Positions 35,627-44,115 of a stretch of DNA of 64,000 bases are shown here, one piece after another (positions within the stretch are counted from its first letter, which is position 1; every line of letters begins with the position of its first letter). Made by a program: the position numbers and the translations under genes. Source of the DNA: Sphingomonas yantingensis (lineage in GTDB: Bacteria > Pseudomonadota > Alphaproteobacteria > Sphingomonadales > Sphingomonadaceae); contig NZ_JACIJJ010000001.1 in the NCBI RefSeq assembly GCF_014199325.1, positions 1,176,663 to 1,240,662 on the forward strand, written 5' to 3'. The notes beneath the pieces are model-generated. The model saw only the letters and a program-made list of their open reading frames with translations, did no database searches and had not been told where the DNA came from.

Positions 35627-36174
35627 TGGCACCGATCACGGCCGCGCCCCGGCAGCAGCGCCACAACGTCCTTCAGGGCGAGTATGAGGTGTCGAGCGAT
35701 CCCAACCTGATCCTGACGACCGTGCTGGGCAGCTGCATCGCCTGCTGCCTCTACGATCCGGTCGCGGGCGTGGGCGGCATGAACCACTTCCTGTTGCCCA
35801 CCCCGCCCGAGCATGTCCGGTCGGGACCGGGCGAGGAAGCGCGCCGCTATGGTCTCTATGCGATGGAGATGCTGGTCAACGGCATGCTGAAGCGCGGCGC
35901 GACGCGGCCGACGATGCGCGCGCATCTCTATGGCGGCGCCAACCTTCATTCGGGGATGCGCGCGATCGGGACCGAGAATGCCGAGTTCGCGCGCCGTTTC
36001 CTGCGCGACGACGGCATCGCGCTAGCCCGCGCCGATACCGGCGGCACGCTGGCGCGCCGCCTCGACCTGCAACCCGCCAGCGGGCGGGTGCGCTGCCGCG
36101 AGGTGGCACAGGCCTTTCCGCAACTTCACCGGCCCGCCGTCCCGCCGACGTTGGGCGACGTCGAACTGTTCTGA
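35620..36174 (+). CDS. cheD: Chemoreceptor glutamine deamidase CheD
   Basis: A 184-residue CheD protein. The catalytic cysteine and histidine lie in TVLGSCIACCLYDPVAGVGGMNHFLLP; HLYGGANLHSGM is the later conserved block. CheD deamidates receptor glutamines. It overlaps the cheB stop; ATG 35620 and ATG 35626 (TGATG) are both plausible starts. The C-terminal half (RRLDLQPASGRVRCREV) is as in other alphaproteobacteria. Confidence 0.94.
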   Translation: MLMAPITAAPRQQRHNVLQGEYEVSSDPNLILTTVLGSCIACCLYDPVAGVGGMNHFLLPTPPEHVRSGPGEEARRYGLYAMEMLVNGMLKRGATRPTMRAHLYGGANLHSGMRAIGTENAEFARRFLRDDGIALARADTGGTLARRLDLQPASGRVRCREVAQAFPQLHRPAVPPTLGDVELF

Positions 36175-36189
36175 TCCGAGGGGAGAAAC

Positions 36190-36555
36190 ATGCAGAAGCG
36201 TATCCTGGCGGTGGACGACAGCCTCAGCATGCGGATGCTGCTGCGCGCCTCGCTCACCAGTGCGGGCTATGAGGTGGCGGAGGCCGAGGATGGCCGAGCC
36301 GCGCTCGACTGGCTCGAGAACAACGAGCCGACGCTCGTCATCACCGACATCAACATGCCGCGGCTCGACGGGTTCGGGCTGATCGCCGAGCTGCGCGCGC
36401 AGGAGCGGTTCCGCGACATGCCGATCCTGGTGCTGACGACCGAAAGCTCGCCCGAAAAGAAGGCGCGCGCGCGCGATGCCGGGGCGACCGGCTGGATCGT
36501 CAAGCCCTTCGATCCCGAGAAGCTGACCGTCGCGGTCCGCCGCGTGATGCATTGA
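36190..36555 (+). CDS. cheY: Chemotaxis response regulator CheY
   Basis: A 121-residue single receiver domain: RILAVDDSLSMRML with the acidic pair D9-D10, phospho-acceptor D53 (VITDINMPRLDGFGLI), T87-type LTTESSPEKK and K in IVKPFDPEKL. It carries the signal from CheA to the motility machine, flagellum or pilus. GAGGGGAGA precedes the ATG. The form SLSMRMLLRASL is typical of CheY encoded beside cheW. Confidence 0.93.
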   Translation: MQKRILAVDDSLSMRMLLRASLTSAGYEVAEAEDGRAALDWLENNEPTLVITDINMPRLDGFGLIAELRAQERFRDMPILVLTTESSPEKKARARDAGATGWIVKPFDPEKLTVAVRRVMH

Positions 36556-36575
36556 GCGAAGAAAAGGAGAGGGTC

Positions 36576-37028
36576 GTGGCCGAACAGCTCATCACGTTCC
36601 AGATCGCCGACAAGCTGCTCGGCGTCGACATCATGGCGATCCGCGAGATCCGCGCCTGGACGCCGACCACCGCGATCCCGCATGCGCCGTCGTTCGTGCG
36701 CGGCGTCGTCAACCTGCGCGGTACCGTGCTGCCCGTCATCGACCTGTCCGAGCGGCTGGGCTGGGGGCGGATCGACCCCACCGGGCGGCACGTCATCATC
36801 GTCCTTCAGATCGGCAGCCAGCTGAACGGCCTGATCGTCGATTCGGTCAACGATATCGTCCGCGTCGAGCCCGCCGAAATGCAGCCGCCGCCCGAACTCG
36901 GCCAGGCGGGTGCCGAACGGTTCCTGGAGGGGCTGATCGCGGTCGAGGGCCGGATGGCCATGGTCCTCGACCTGCGCGCGATGGCGGTCGGGACCGTCGC
37001 CGCGCCGCCGCTTGCCGAAGCGGCCTGA
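36576..37028 (+). CDS. cheW: Chemotaxis adaptor CheW
   Basis: A 150-residue CheW adaptor linking receptors to CheA: QLITFQIADKLLGVDIMAIREI, HAPSFVRGVVNLRGTVLPVIDLSERLG and VDSVNDIVRV are its conserved blocks. I chose GTG 36576 because AAGGAG lies 8 bases upstream; a TTG at 36552 overlaps the cheY stop and would add eight residues. Confidence 0.95.
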   Translation: MAEQLITFQIADKLLGVDIMAIREIRAWTPTTAIPHAPSFVRGVVNLRGTVLPVIDLSERLGWGRIDPTGRHVIIVLQIGSQLNGLIVDSVNDIVRVEPAEMQPPPELGQAGAERFLEGLIAVEGRMAMVLDLRAMAVGTVAAPPLAEAA

Positions 37029-37061
37029 CGTCTTTCGTTTTCGCTTGTCGGAGTAACGCCA

Positions 37062-38102
37062 ATGCCACCGGTCCGTGTCCTGATCGTCGACGATTCGACG
37101 ACGATGCGCGCACTGTTCACCACCATCCTCGAGGAGGCGCCGGGGATCACCGTGATCGATCACGCCGCCAATGCCGACGAGGCGCGCCGCCTGATCGCGC
37201 GCGACTATCCCGACGTGGTGACGCTCGACGTCGAGATGCCGGGGACCAGCGGCCTCGAGCTGCTGCGCGAGGTGATGGCGGAGCGGCCGATGCCGATCAT
37301 CATGCTGTCGTCGCTGACGCAGAAGGGGTCGGCCGCGACGCTCGAGGCGCTGGAACTCGGCGCCTATGATTGCTTCCCCAAGCCCAAGGCGGCGACGATG
37401 GAGGAGTTCCGCAAGATCGGCCCACGCCTCGCCAAGCTGGTCAAGGCGGCGGCGGCGGGCAAGGCGGTCAAGGCGAAGGCGGCGAGCGGCGAGGTGCTGG
37501 TCGGCAGCGACTACATGCCCGGCGACGGCGTGATCGTGCTGGTGGGCAATACCGGCGGCGTCGAGATGGTGAGTGCGATCGTCAATCGCCTGCCCGTCAA
37601 TTGCCCGCCGGTGATCGTTCACCTCGGCGATGCGCACAACGTCGCCGACGCGCTGGTCGAGAAGCTGGATAAGAGCGCGCGGCCGGCGGTGCGCGCCGCC
37701 TACGACGGCGTGCCGCTGGAGCGGGGTAACGTCTATGTCCTGCGCGAGGCGGCGCGGCATGCGGTCGTCGACCGCTGGCCCGATGCCGCCATCCGCCTGA
37801 TCGACGGCGAGCCGATCGCGGGGCATCGCCCCTCGGCCAACCTGCTGCTCCAATCGGTCGCGAAGACCGCGGGCGGCCGCGCGGCGGTGGGGATGCTGAG
37901 CGGCATCGGCGACGACGGCGTCGCAGTGCTGGGCGCGCTGCGCGGTGCGGGCGCGCCGACGCTGGCGGTGCTCCCCGACGACGCGAAGGCGCGCGAACTG
38001 CCCGAACAGGCGGCGATGATCGGCGGGGCGACGCCGCGCCCGCTGGAGGACATGGGCCGCGAACTTCTGATGCACGGCGCCGTCGCGGCGATGGCCGCAT
38101 GA
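37062..38102 (+). CDS. CheB paralogue with a degenerate methylesterase domain
   Basis: A 346-residue CheB-like protein. The receiver domain is intact (VRVLIVDDSTTMRALF, VVTLDVEMPGTSGLELL, FPKPKA). In the esterase-like domain the catalytic serine is asparagine (N163 in VGNTGGVEM against AASTGGVEA in the first CheB), and the QHMP histidine block reads VIVHLGDAH, with no histidine at the aligned place. D285 (SGIGDDG) and the GHRPSA segment remain. It is thus probably inactive as an esterase and may bind receptors or CheB phosphate instead. GGAG precedes the ATG. Confidence 0.88.
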   Translation: MPPVRVLIVDDSTTMRALFTTILEEAPGITVIDHAANADEARRLIARDYPDVVTLDVEMPGTSGLELLREVMAERPMPIIMLSSLTQKGSAATLEALELGAYDCFPKPKAATMEEFRKIGPRLAKLVKAAAAGKAVKAKAASGEVLVGSDYMPGDGVIVLVGNTGGVEMVSAIVNRLPVNCPPVIVHLGDAHNVADALVEKLDKSARPAVRAAYDGVPLERGNVYVLREAARHAVVDRWPDAAIRLIDGEPIAGHRPSANLLLQSVAKTAGGRAAVGMLSGIGDDGVAVLGALRGAGAPTLAVLPDDAKARELPEQAAMIGGATPRPLEDMGRELLMHGAVAAMAA

Positions 38103-38383
38103 ACGGGCTCGGCCTCTCCCACCGCTTGCGGGCGCAGATCGCCGACGAGCTCGAATGCGCGCGCGAGGAGATCGAGCGGCTGGGCGCGATCCTGTGCTCT
38201 GACCCGGCGCTGGTCGAGCGGCACGTCTCGGCGCTTCAGGCGCTCGACATGCTCGGCCAGCAGCAACTGGCGCTCGCGGCGATCCTGCGTGCCGACGATC
38301 CGCAGGCGGCGATCGGCGACACCCCGCTCGAACGGCTGCGCGTGCGGCTGGAGAGCGCGCTCGAACTCGACTGCGGGTCTTAG
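38099..38383 (+). CDS. Small helical protein of the chemotaxis operon
   Basis: A 94-residue protein, predicted fully helical (LRAQIADELECAREEIERLGAILCSDP, VSALQALDMLGQQQLALAAIL). It overlaps the degenerate CheB gene by ATGA, so it is co-translated with it. No family recognised; size and helical content would suit an adaptor or a phosphatase-like partner, which is speculation. Confidence 0.75.
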   Translation: MNGLGLSHRLRAQIADELECAREEIERLGAILCSDPALVERHVSALQALDMLGQQQLALAAILRADDPQAAIGDTPLERLRVRLESALELDCGS

Positions 38384-38423
38384 GAAAGGATCAACCAAGT
38401 TGCGGCAGGTTAGCGACCCGATC

Positions 38424-38801
38424 ATGCCGAGGATACTCATCATCGAGGACGACGAGGCGCTGCGTGGTGAACTCGTCGAATTGTTCGGCGCCCTGGGCGC
38501 GGCGGCGACGGGGGTGCGCGACGGCGCCGGCGCCGAGCATGCGTGCCGGGCGCAGACGTTCGACCTCGTCCTTTGCGACTACAAGCTCGAACGCGAGAAC
38601 GGTCTCGACGTCTTGCGCACGCTGGCCCGCGGGGCGCCGCAGGCGCTGGAGGCCGACATCTATCTGATGACCGGCCATCTCGACCTGACTCGCGCCGCGC
38701 GAGAGGAAATTGCCGCTTCCACCAAAGGGTTATTGATGAAGCCCGTGCGCGCGGCGATGCTCCGCCAACTCGTCGCAGCGTCAGTGGGGCGTCCATGCTG
38801 A
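38424..38801 (+). CDS. Single-domain response regulator
   Basis: A 125-residue receiver domain: RILIIEDDEALRGELVELF, phospho-acceptor in LVLCDYKLERENGLDVL, and MTGHLDLTRAAREE and LLMKPVRAAML at the end. CDYxLxxxxGLxVL is the form found in receivers of hybrid kinases. The start at 38424 is the first ATG before the fold; a TTG at 38400 with AAGGATC upstream is an alternative. The stop overlaps the kinase start (ATGCTGA). Confidence 0.85.
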   Translation: MPRILIIEDDEALRGELVELFGALGAAATGVRDGAGAEHACRAQTFDLVLCDYKLERENGLDVLRTLARGAPQALEADIYLMTGHLDLTRAAREEIAASTKGLLMKPVRAAMLRQLVAASVGRPC

Positions 38802-41017
38802 ACCTAGCCCGCCCTCGCGAACAGGTGACCGCCCCGGCCTTCTGGCCGATGGCAGGGATCGCGTTCGCGGCGGCGGTCGCGTTGTCGAGCATGCGGCTGG
38901 TGGCCGCGCCCGGCTTCGAATTCTATCTCGGGCCGCTCTTCTACCTGCTCGCCTATCGCTGGTTCGGGCTGACGGTCGGCCTGGTCGTGGCGGCGGCGAC
39001 GATGGCGCCGTCGATCCTGTGGTGGGGGCATCCGGTGTCGGTGCTGCTCGCGCTCGGCCACGTCCTCGTCGTCCACCGGCTGTCGCGCGGGCAGCAGAGT
39101 CTGGCGGCGATCACCTTCTTCTATCAGGCGACGGTCGGCGTCGCCGCGGCGCTCGCGCTCGTCTGGGTGCATTACCGCACGCCGATCGAGGTGACCGCGG
39201 TCGTCTCGTTGCGCAAGATCCTGTGCGAGATCATGCTGGCGGCGATCGCCGACCTCGTCACGCTCGCGCTGGTCGTCGATCCGGTCCAGGGGACGATCCG
39301 CCGCGCGCGCCAGTTCGGGCTTCAGCGATCGCTGGAGGCGGCGGTGTCGATCGCGGTGGCGGGGGCGGCGACGCTGTTCCTGCTCGGCGAACTTCATCAC
39401 GTCGGCGACCGGCTGGCGATCCATGAGCAGGAAGTGGCGCAGGTTGTCGCCGACCTCGGTCGCGACGAGCCGTTCCGGCCCGGCCAGCGCGCGACGCTGG
39501 TGCTGCCGGGCGCGCGGGCGGCGATGCCGTACGTCATCGACCGGACCGCGGCGATCGGCACCGCCGCGCACCGGATCGGCTGTGCGCGGACCGATACCGG
39601 AGAGGCGGGACCCGACGACCGGGACACTTTCGCCTACTGGCTGACCATGTGCTACGTCGTGCCGGCGGGGCCGGGGCTGTCGGCGGCGGTCGCGCCGCAG
39701 CCGCATGTGCTGGTGTTGTTCGGCGATATCGTCCGCGGTGTCACGCCGATGATGATCTATCTGCTGATCGCCGAGCTGGGTCTCTTGGCATTCGGGCGGG
39801 CGATCCGGCGGTCCATGGGGCTCTGGGAAACGGCGCTGCGCGGGTTTGGGCGGCACGAGACGCTGGCGCTGCCGCACGCACCGTTCCACGAGACCGACGC
39901 GCTGTTGCGTGCCTTCGTCTCGGCCAACAACGATTATGTCGTCGCCGAGCAGGAGCGCCAGCGCCTTTCGCGTGCGGTGTCTGAACTGCGCTCCGCGATC
40001 GAGCTCAAGCTGTTCGGCGACGTGGGCTTCGACCCCGCGGCCTGCGCGCTCCATTTCGTCAAGATCGACCCGGTCGCGGGCGAGCGGCGGCTGAGCTTCC
40101 CCGTCCATGCCGCCGACGCCGGCCAGTTCGCCGCGAGCGCCGGCAAGCACGACGTGATGATCGAGTTCCGCCGCGGTGATGGCGGCGACGACCAATGGTA
40201 CCTTTTGCTGGCTCACGAATATGACGAGGAAAGCGGCCATTGGCGTTATGGCTGCCTGATCCGGCTGCGCACCGCCAAGGCGTTCCAGTCGCGGATGCGG
40301 CACAATGCGCGGCTGATGGAGCTCGGCGGCATGGCAAGCGCGCTCAGTCACGAACTGCGCCAGCCGCTCTTCACCATCTCGCTCGCGGCCGAGAACGGCA
40401 GCCTGATGCTCGATGCTGCCGATCCCGCAGCGGCCAGGGTGGCGGCGAAGTTCGACCGGATCATCGAACAGGTCGAACGCGCCAGCTCGATCGTCCAGCG
40501 AACCAGCAGCTATGCCCGCCTGGAGCGCGACGAGCGTGAGCCCACGAACCTGGTCCAGGCGGTCCACGACGCGATCCGCTTCATGCGGCCGGTCATGACC
40601 GAGCGGTCGATCCAGCTGTTCACCGAATTGCCCGCCAGCGTGCCGTTGCTGCTGCTGCCGCGGATCGGGATCGAGCAGATCGTCGTCAACGCCCTTCAGA
40701 ATGCCGCCGATTCGATCGACGCGGCGCGCGAGGGCGGGCGCGGCGACGCCGGCCGCGTGTCGATCGCGCTGTGGCAGGGGGACGGGACGATCACGCTCAC
40801 CATCGCCGACGACGGGGCGGGGATCAGCGAGGCGGTGGGCAACCGCGCCTTCGACGCCTTCTGCACAAGCAAGCCGTCGGGCAAGGGCACGGGCCTCGGC
40901 CTGTTCGTCTGCCGCCAGATCATGGACGAGGTCGGCGGATCGATCGCACTGACGCCGAACGAGGGCGCGCCGGGGGCCGCGCTGACGCTGCGCTTTCCGA
41001 TGGAGGAGGAGGCGTGA
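38795..41017 (+). CDS. Membrane sensor histidine kinase
   Basis: A 740-residue kinase. The N-terminal 200 residues hold about six membrane helices (FWPMAGIAFAAAVALSSMRL, FYLGPLFYLLAYRWFGLTVGLVV and others), followed by a periplasmic segment (about 215-300), another helix (VTPMMIYLLIAELGLLAF) and a cytoplasmic linker with a coiled coil. The kinase core has the H-box SHELRQPLFTISLAAENGS, an N-box VVNALQNAADSID, IADDGAGIS and GKGTGLGLFVCRQIMDEVGG. SHELRQPL kinases often pair with FixJ-type regulators, as here. Its genes sit at the end of the che operon, so it may add a transcriptional arm to the chemotaxis signal. Confidence 0.88.
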   Translation: MLNLARPREQVTAPAFWPMAGIAFAAAVALSSMRLVAAPGFEFYLGPLFYLLAYRWFGLTVGLVVAAATMAPSILWWGHPVSVLLALGHVLVVHRLSRGQQSLAAITFFYQATVGVAAALALVWVHYRTPIEVTAVVSLRKILCEIMLAAIADLVTLALVVDPVQGTIRRARQFGLQRSLEAAVSIAVAGAATLFLLGELHHVGDRLAIHEQEVAQVVADLGRDEPFRPGQRATLVLPGARAAMPYVIDRTAAIGTAAHRIGCARTDTGEAGPDDRDTFAYWLTMCYVVPAGPGLSAAVAPQPHVLVLFGDIVRGVTPMMIYLLIAELGLLAFGRAIRRSMGLWETALRGFGRHETLALPHAPFHETDALLRAFVSANNDYVVAEQERQRLSRAVSELRSAIELKLFGDVGFDPAACALHFVKIDPVAGERRLSFPVHAADAGQFAASAGKHDVMIEFRRGDGGDDQWYLLLAHEYDEESGHWRYGCLIRLRTAKAFQSRMRHNARLMELGGMASALSHELRQPLFTISLAAENGSLMLDAADPAAARVAAKFDRIIEQVERASSIVQRTSSYARLERDEREPTNLVQAVHDAIRFMRPVMTERSIQLFTELPASVPLLLLPRIGIEQIVVNALQNAADSIDAAREGGRGDAGRVSIALWQGDGTITLTIADDGAGISEAVGNRAFDAFCTSKPSGKGTGLGLFVCRQIMDEVGGSIALTPNEGAPGAALTLRFPMEEEA

Positions 41018-41019
41018 CG

Positions 41020-41682
41020 ATGGCGGGGGCGATCGCGGAGGCCGAGCGGAACGTCTTCCTCGTCGACGACGACAACGACGTGCGCGGCGAGCTGGAGACG
41101 GCATTGTCGCTGCGCGGCTTTGCGGTGCAGGGGTTCGGCGACGGCGAGGCGTTCCTCGCCGCGCAGGATGCGCTGCCCGGCGGCTGCGTCGTCCTCGACC
41201 TCAACATGCCGGGGCTGAGCGGGATCGACGTCCAGACCGCGCTCGCCGAGCGCGATAGCGCGCACAAAGTGGTGATGCTGACCGGATCGGGATCGATCCC
41301 GACCGCGGTCCGGGCGATGCACGCCGGCGCGGTTGATTTCATCGAGAAGCCGTTCGGCATCGACGAGCTGGTTCGCGCGATCGGCCGGGCACTGACGCAG
41401 CAGCGCCAGGCACTGCGCGAGGCCAGCCGGCGGCGCGACGCGCAGGCGCAGGTCGAGCGATTGTCTGAGCGCGAACGCGACGTGCTGGCCGGCATGGTGC
41501 TGGGCCTTGCGAACAAGATCATCGCTTATCGCCTCGGCCTGTCGGTGCGGACGGTCGAGACCTATCGTGCGCATGTTATGGACAAGCTGGCCGTCCGCAG
41601 CCTGGCTGAGGCGGTTCAGATCGCGATCGATGCCGACCTTGCGCCCCGGGGCGATATCCTCCGCACCGATCCCGCCGCCTGA
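41020..41682 (+). CDS. FixJ-type response regulator
   Basis: A 220-residue regulator: receiver with NVFLVDDDNDVRGEL, phospho-acceptor in CVVLDLNMPGLSGIDV, TGSGSIPTAVRAMHAGAVDFIEKPFG, then a LuxR-type helix-turn-helix (LSERERDVLAGMVLGLANKIIAYRLGLSVRTVETYRAHVM). ATG 41020 lies 8 bases after GGAGG; GTG 41014 would overlap the kinase stop. Probably the output of the kinase upstream. Confidence 0.92.
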   Translation: MAGAIAEAERNVFLVDDDNDVRGELETALSLRGFAVQGFGDGEAFLAAQDALPGGCVVLDLNMPGLSGIDVQTALAERDSAHKVVMLTGSGSIPTAVRAMHAGAVDFIEKPFGIDELVRAIGRALTQQRQALREASRRRDAQAQVERLSERERDVLAGMVLGLANKIIAYRLGLSVRTVETYRAHVMDKLAVRSLAEAVQIAIDADLAPRGDILRTDPAA

Positions 41683-41691
41683 ACGAAGGCG

Positions 41692-43485
41692 TTATGCCGC
41701 GGCGAGCCGGTCGCTGGCGGTGCCGTCCCGCACGAAGGCGGTCGCCGACTGCTCGGAAAGCGCGGGGGCGACGAGGAACCCCTGGATCGAATCGCAGTCG
41801 AGGTCGCGCAGCATCTGTGCCTGATCGCTTTCCTCCACCCCCTCGGCCACGACCTTAAGGCCGAGGCGATGGGCAAGGTCGATGACGCTTTCGACGATCA
41901 CCCGATCCTTGCCGCCCGCGCAGATCGATTCGATGAAGCTGCGATCGATCTTCACATGGCCGATCGGCAATTGGCGCAGATGCGTGAGCGACGCGAAGCC
42001 GGTGCCGAAATCGTCGAAGGCGATGTCGATCCCGCACGCGTCGAGCCGCTCGATAGCGGCGCGCACCGCCCGGCCGCCGCGATCGAGCAGCATCCCCTCG
42101 GTAATCTCGACGCAAAGCTGGTCGTGCCGGATTCGGCCGCTGTCCACCGCATCGACGATTCGGTCGACGAACGCAGGCGAGCGAAAGTCGCCGAGCGTCG
42201 CGTTGATCGCGATCGACCGGAACGGCACGCCCTCGGCCTGCCACCGTTCGATCTGCGCGAGGACCTGACCGAGCACGAAATTGCCGATATCGGCGGCGAT
42301 CTGCTCGTCGTCGAAGACCGCGCCGAACAGCGCGGGCGTCTGCACGCTGCCATCGGGGCGGCGCCAGCGAAGCAGGGCCTCGAACGCCAGCGGCCGCTCG
42401 CCCGTCAGGTCGACGATCGGCTGATAGAGGACGAACATCTCGCCCTTCGCCAGCGCCTGCTGGATCGCGGCGCGAAGCCCTGCGCGCTGTTCGGCAGCCT
42501 CGCGAAAGCGTGGCTCGAACAGGCGGGCACAGCCACGGCCGGACTGTTTGGCCGCATAGAGCGCCATGTCCGCGCACTTCAGAAGGTCGTGCTTGTTCGC
42601 GCCGTCGCGGGGATAGAGTGCGGCGCCGACGCTGGCCTGCACTGTCCAGTCGGCGATGCCGTCGGAGCGGCGGGCGCCCACCGCGGCGACGATCCGTTCG
42701 AGCCGCGCGGTCGCCTGTCCCACGCCCTCGGCCGACAGGATCAGCGCATATTCGTCGCCGCCCAGCCGCGCGACGACGTCACCCTCGGCAAGCTGCTCGC
42801 GCAGCGTCGCCGCGACCGCGGTGAGCAGGCGGTCGCCCGCATCGTGCCCCTCGCTGTCGTTGACGTCCTTGAAATGATCGAGGTCGAGGATCGCCGTCAC
42901 GAACGATCCCCCGCGCGCGGTCCGCTCCGCCAGCAATTCCATGAAGCGGCGGCGGTTGGGCAGTTCGGTCAGCGAATCGACATTGGCGAGCATCCAGAGG
43001 CGCTGCTCGGCCTCCTTCTGCGGCGTCACGTCGAAGCGGATCGCGGTATAGCCCGATCCGTCGCGATGCGGCACGATCGTCGTGTCCACCCAATAGAGCC
43101 GGCCCGACTTGGCGCGGTTGCAGATCACATCGTGCCAGATCCGCCCGCTGCCGATCGTGCGGTAGAGGTTCTGGAAGAAGGCGCGGTCGTGCATCCCCGA
43201 ATGGACGATGCGGTGCGTCGCGCCGATCAGCTCGGCCTCCGAATAGCCGCTCAGCTCGCAGAACTTGGCATTGACCGAGCGGATGCGGCCGCGGCGGTCG
43301 GTGACGGCGACGATCGCGGCGGCATCGATCGCCTCGCGCTGGAAATCTGCAAGCGCAGCGAGCGCCTGAAGCCGACCCTGCTGCGAGCGGGTCCGGCTTT
43401 CGAGCGCGGCGATCTCGCGATCCAGATCGACGATCGTCTCCTCGGCGTCGATCTCCGGACCGATGATGCGTTGGTGCAGCGACAT
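41692..43485 (-). CDS. PAS-GGDEF-EAL cyclic-di-GMP protein
   Basis: A 597-residue soluble protein. An N-terminal coiled coil leads to a PAS domain at about 50-165 (AIVAVTDRRGRIRSVNAKFCELSGYSEAELIG region), a GGDEF domain at about 170-330 with the active-site variant GGDEY, and an EAL domain at about 340-585. EAL catalytic residues are in place: E in FEALLRW, N in IAINA, E in EITEG, DD in FDDFGTG, K in VKIDRSF and E in AEGVEE. It could both make and break cyclic-di-GMP. It is divergent from a PilZ gene, a natural receptor of the same messenger. Confidence 0.93.
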   Translation of the reverse strand: MSLHQRIIGPEIDAEETIVDLDREIAALESRTRSQQGRLQALAALADFQREAIDAAAIVAVTDRRGRIRSVNAKFCELSGYSEAELIGATHRIVHSGMHDRAFFQNLYRTIGSGRIWHDVICNRAKSGRLYWVDTTIVPHRDGSGYTAIRFDVTPQKEAEQRLWMLANVDSLTELPNRRRFMELLAERTARGGSFVTAILDLDHFKDVNDSEGHDAGDRLLTAVAATLREQLAEGDVVARLGGDEYALILSAEGVGQATARLERIVAAVGARRSDGIADWTVQASVGAALYPRDGANKHDLLKCADMALYAAKQSGRGCARLFEPRFREAAEQRAGLRAAIQQALAKGEMFVLYQPIVDLTGERPLAFEALLRWRRPDGSVQTPALFGAVFDDEQIAADIGNFVLGQVLAQIERWQAEGVPFRSIAINATLGDFRSPAFVDRIVDAVDSGRIRHDQLCVEITEGMLLDRGGRAVRAAIERLDACGIDIAFDDFGTGFASLTHLRQLPIGHVKIDRSFIESICAGGKDRVIVESVIDLAHRLGLKVVAEGVEESDQAQMLRDLDCDSIQGFLVAPALSEQSATAFVRDGTASDRLAAA

Positions 43486-43528
43486 GATGGAATCCCGTCG
43501 TGAAACCGCAGAAGAGCGCCGTTTCCGG

Positions 43529-43577
43529 TTAACGGAAAGTAAAATAGCGGGTTTATACGGGGTTCGTAGAACTACCG
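43529..43577. promoter_or_regulatory. CtrA-like box and CGTAGAACTACCG motif between GGDEF-EAL and PilZ genes
   Basis: TTAA-N7-TAAA at 43529-43543 is one base from the CtrA box TTAA-N7-TTAA. CGTAGAACTACCG at 43565-43577 is the inverted form of the motif ahead of the globin chemoreceptor. Both lie in the 147-bp divergent promoter region. Confidence 0.4.
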
Positions 43578-43632
43578 ATTACGCGGTCGCGGGCGGCGAC
43601 ATTATCTAGTCTTTCGAGTTGAAGGACAGGCA

Positions 43633-44115
43633 ATGATCAACCGCGAGCCGAGAAAGACGACGTTCATCCAGGCACGGGTGCTGACCGATGCCGGGTGGTG
43701 CGACGCGATCATCCGCAACCTGTCCAGCCGGGGAGCGATGATCGAGATGGCGGGCGGGGCGCCGCCGCGCGGCACCTATGTCGAACTGCGCCGCGCGACG
43801 TCGGTGCTGATCGGCCGGGTGATCTGGGCCGCGGCCAATCGCTGCGGGATCAGCACGCGCGAGCGGATCGACGTCGCCGCGCTCGAACGGGGTAAAGGGG
43901 AGGGGGCCGTCGCGGCAGGGGGCGATCGACGCCACCTGCCGCGACATCATGCGCTGCTTGATTATGATGCGACGACGGTGCGCCGCCGGATCGAGGCGAC
44001 GGTCCTGGCAGTCGCGCTCGGCATCGCGTCGCTTACGCTGGCGAGCACGGTCTATCATTTCCTCGACCATACCTCGCACGAGATCATCGCCGCCTCTAGC
44101 GGGCCGGCAAGCTAG
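43633..44115 (+). CDS. PilZ-domain protein with C-terminal membrane helix
   Basis: A 160-residue protein. The N-terminal 75 residues have a PilZ fold: the NREPRK arginine region, then IIRNLSSRGAMIEM, matching the N/D-x-S-x-x-G motif that binds cyclic-di-GMP. A second half ends in one membrane helix (ATVLAVALGIASLTLASTVYHFL). The stop codon overlaps the stop of the converging TonB receptor at CTAG. It is likely a cyclic-di-GMP effector linked to the divergent GGDEF-EAL gene. Confidence 0.82.
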   Translation: MINREPRKTTFIQARVLTDAGWCDAIIRNLSSRGAMIEMAGGAPPRGTYVELRRATSVLIGRVIWAAANRCGISTRERIDVAALERGKGEGAVAAGGDRRHLPRHHALLDYDATTVRRRIEATVLAVALGIASLTLASTVYHFLDHTSHEIIAASSGPAS

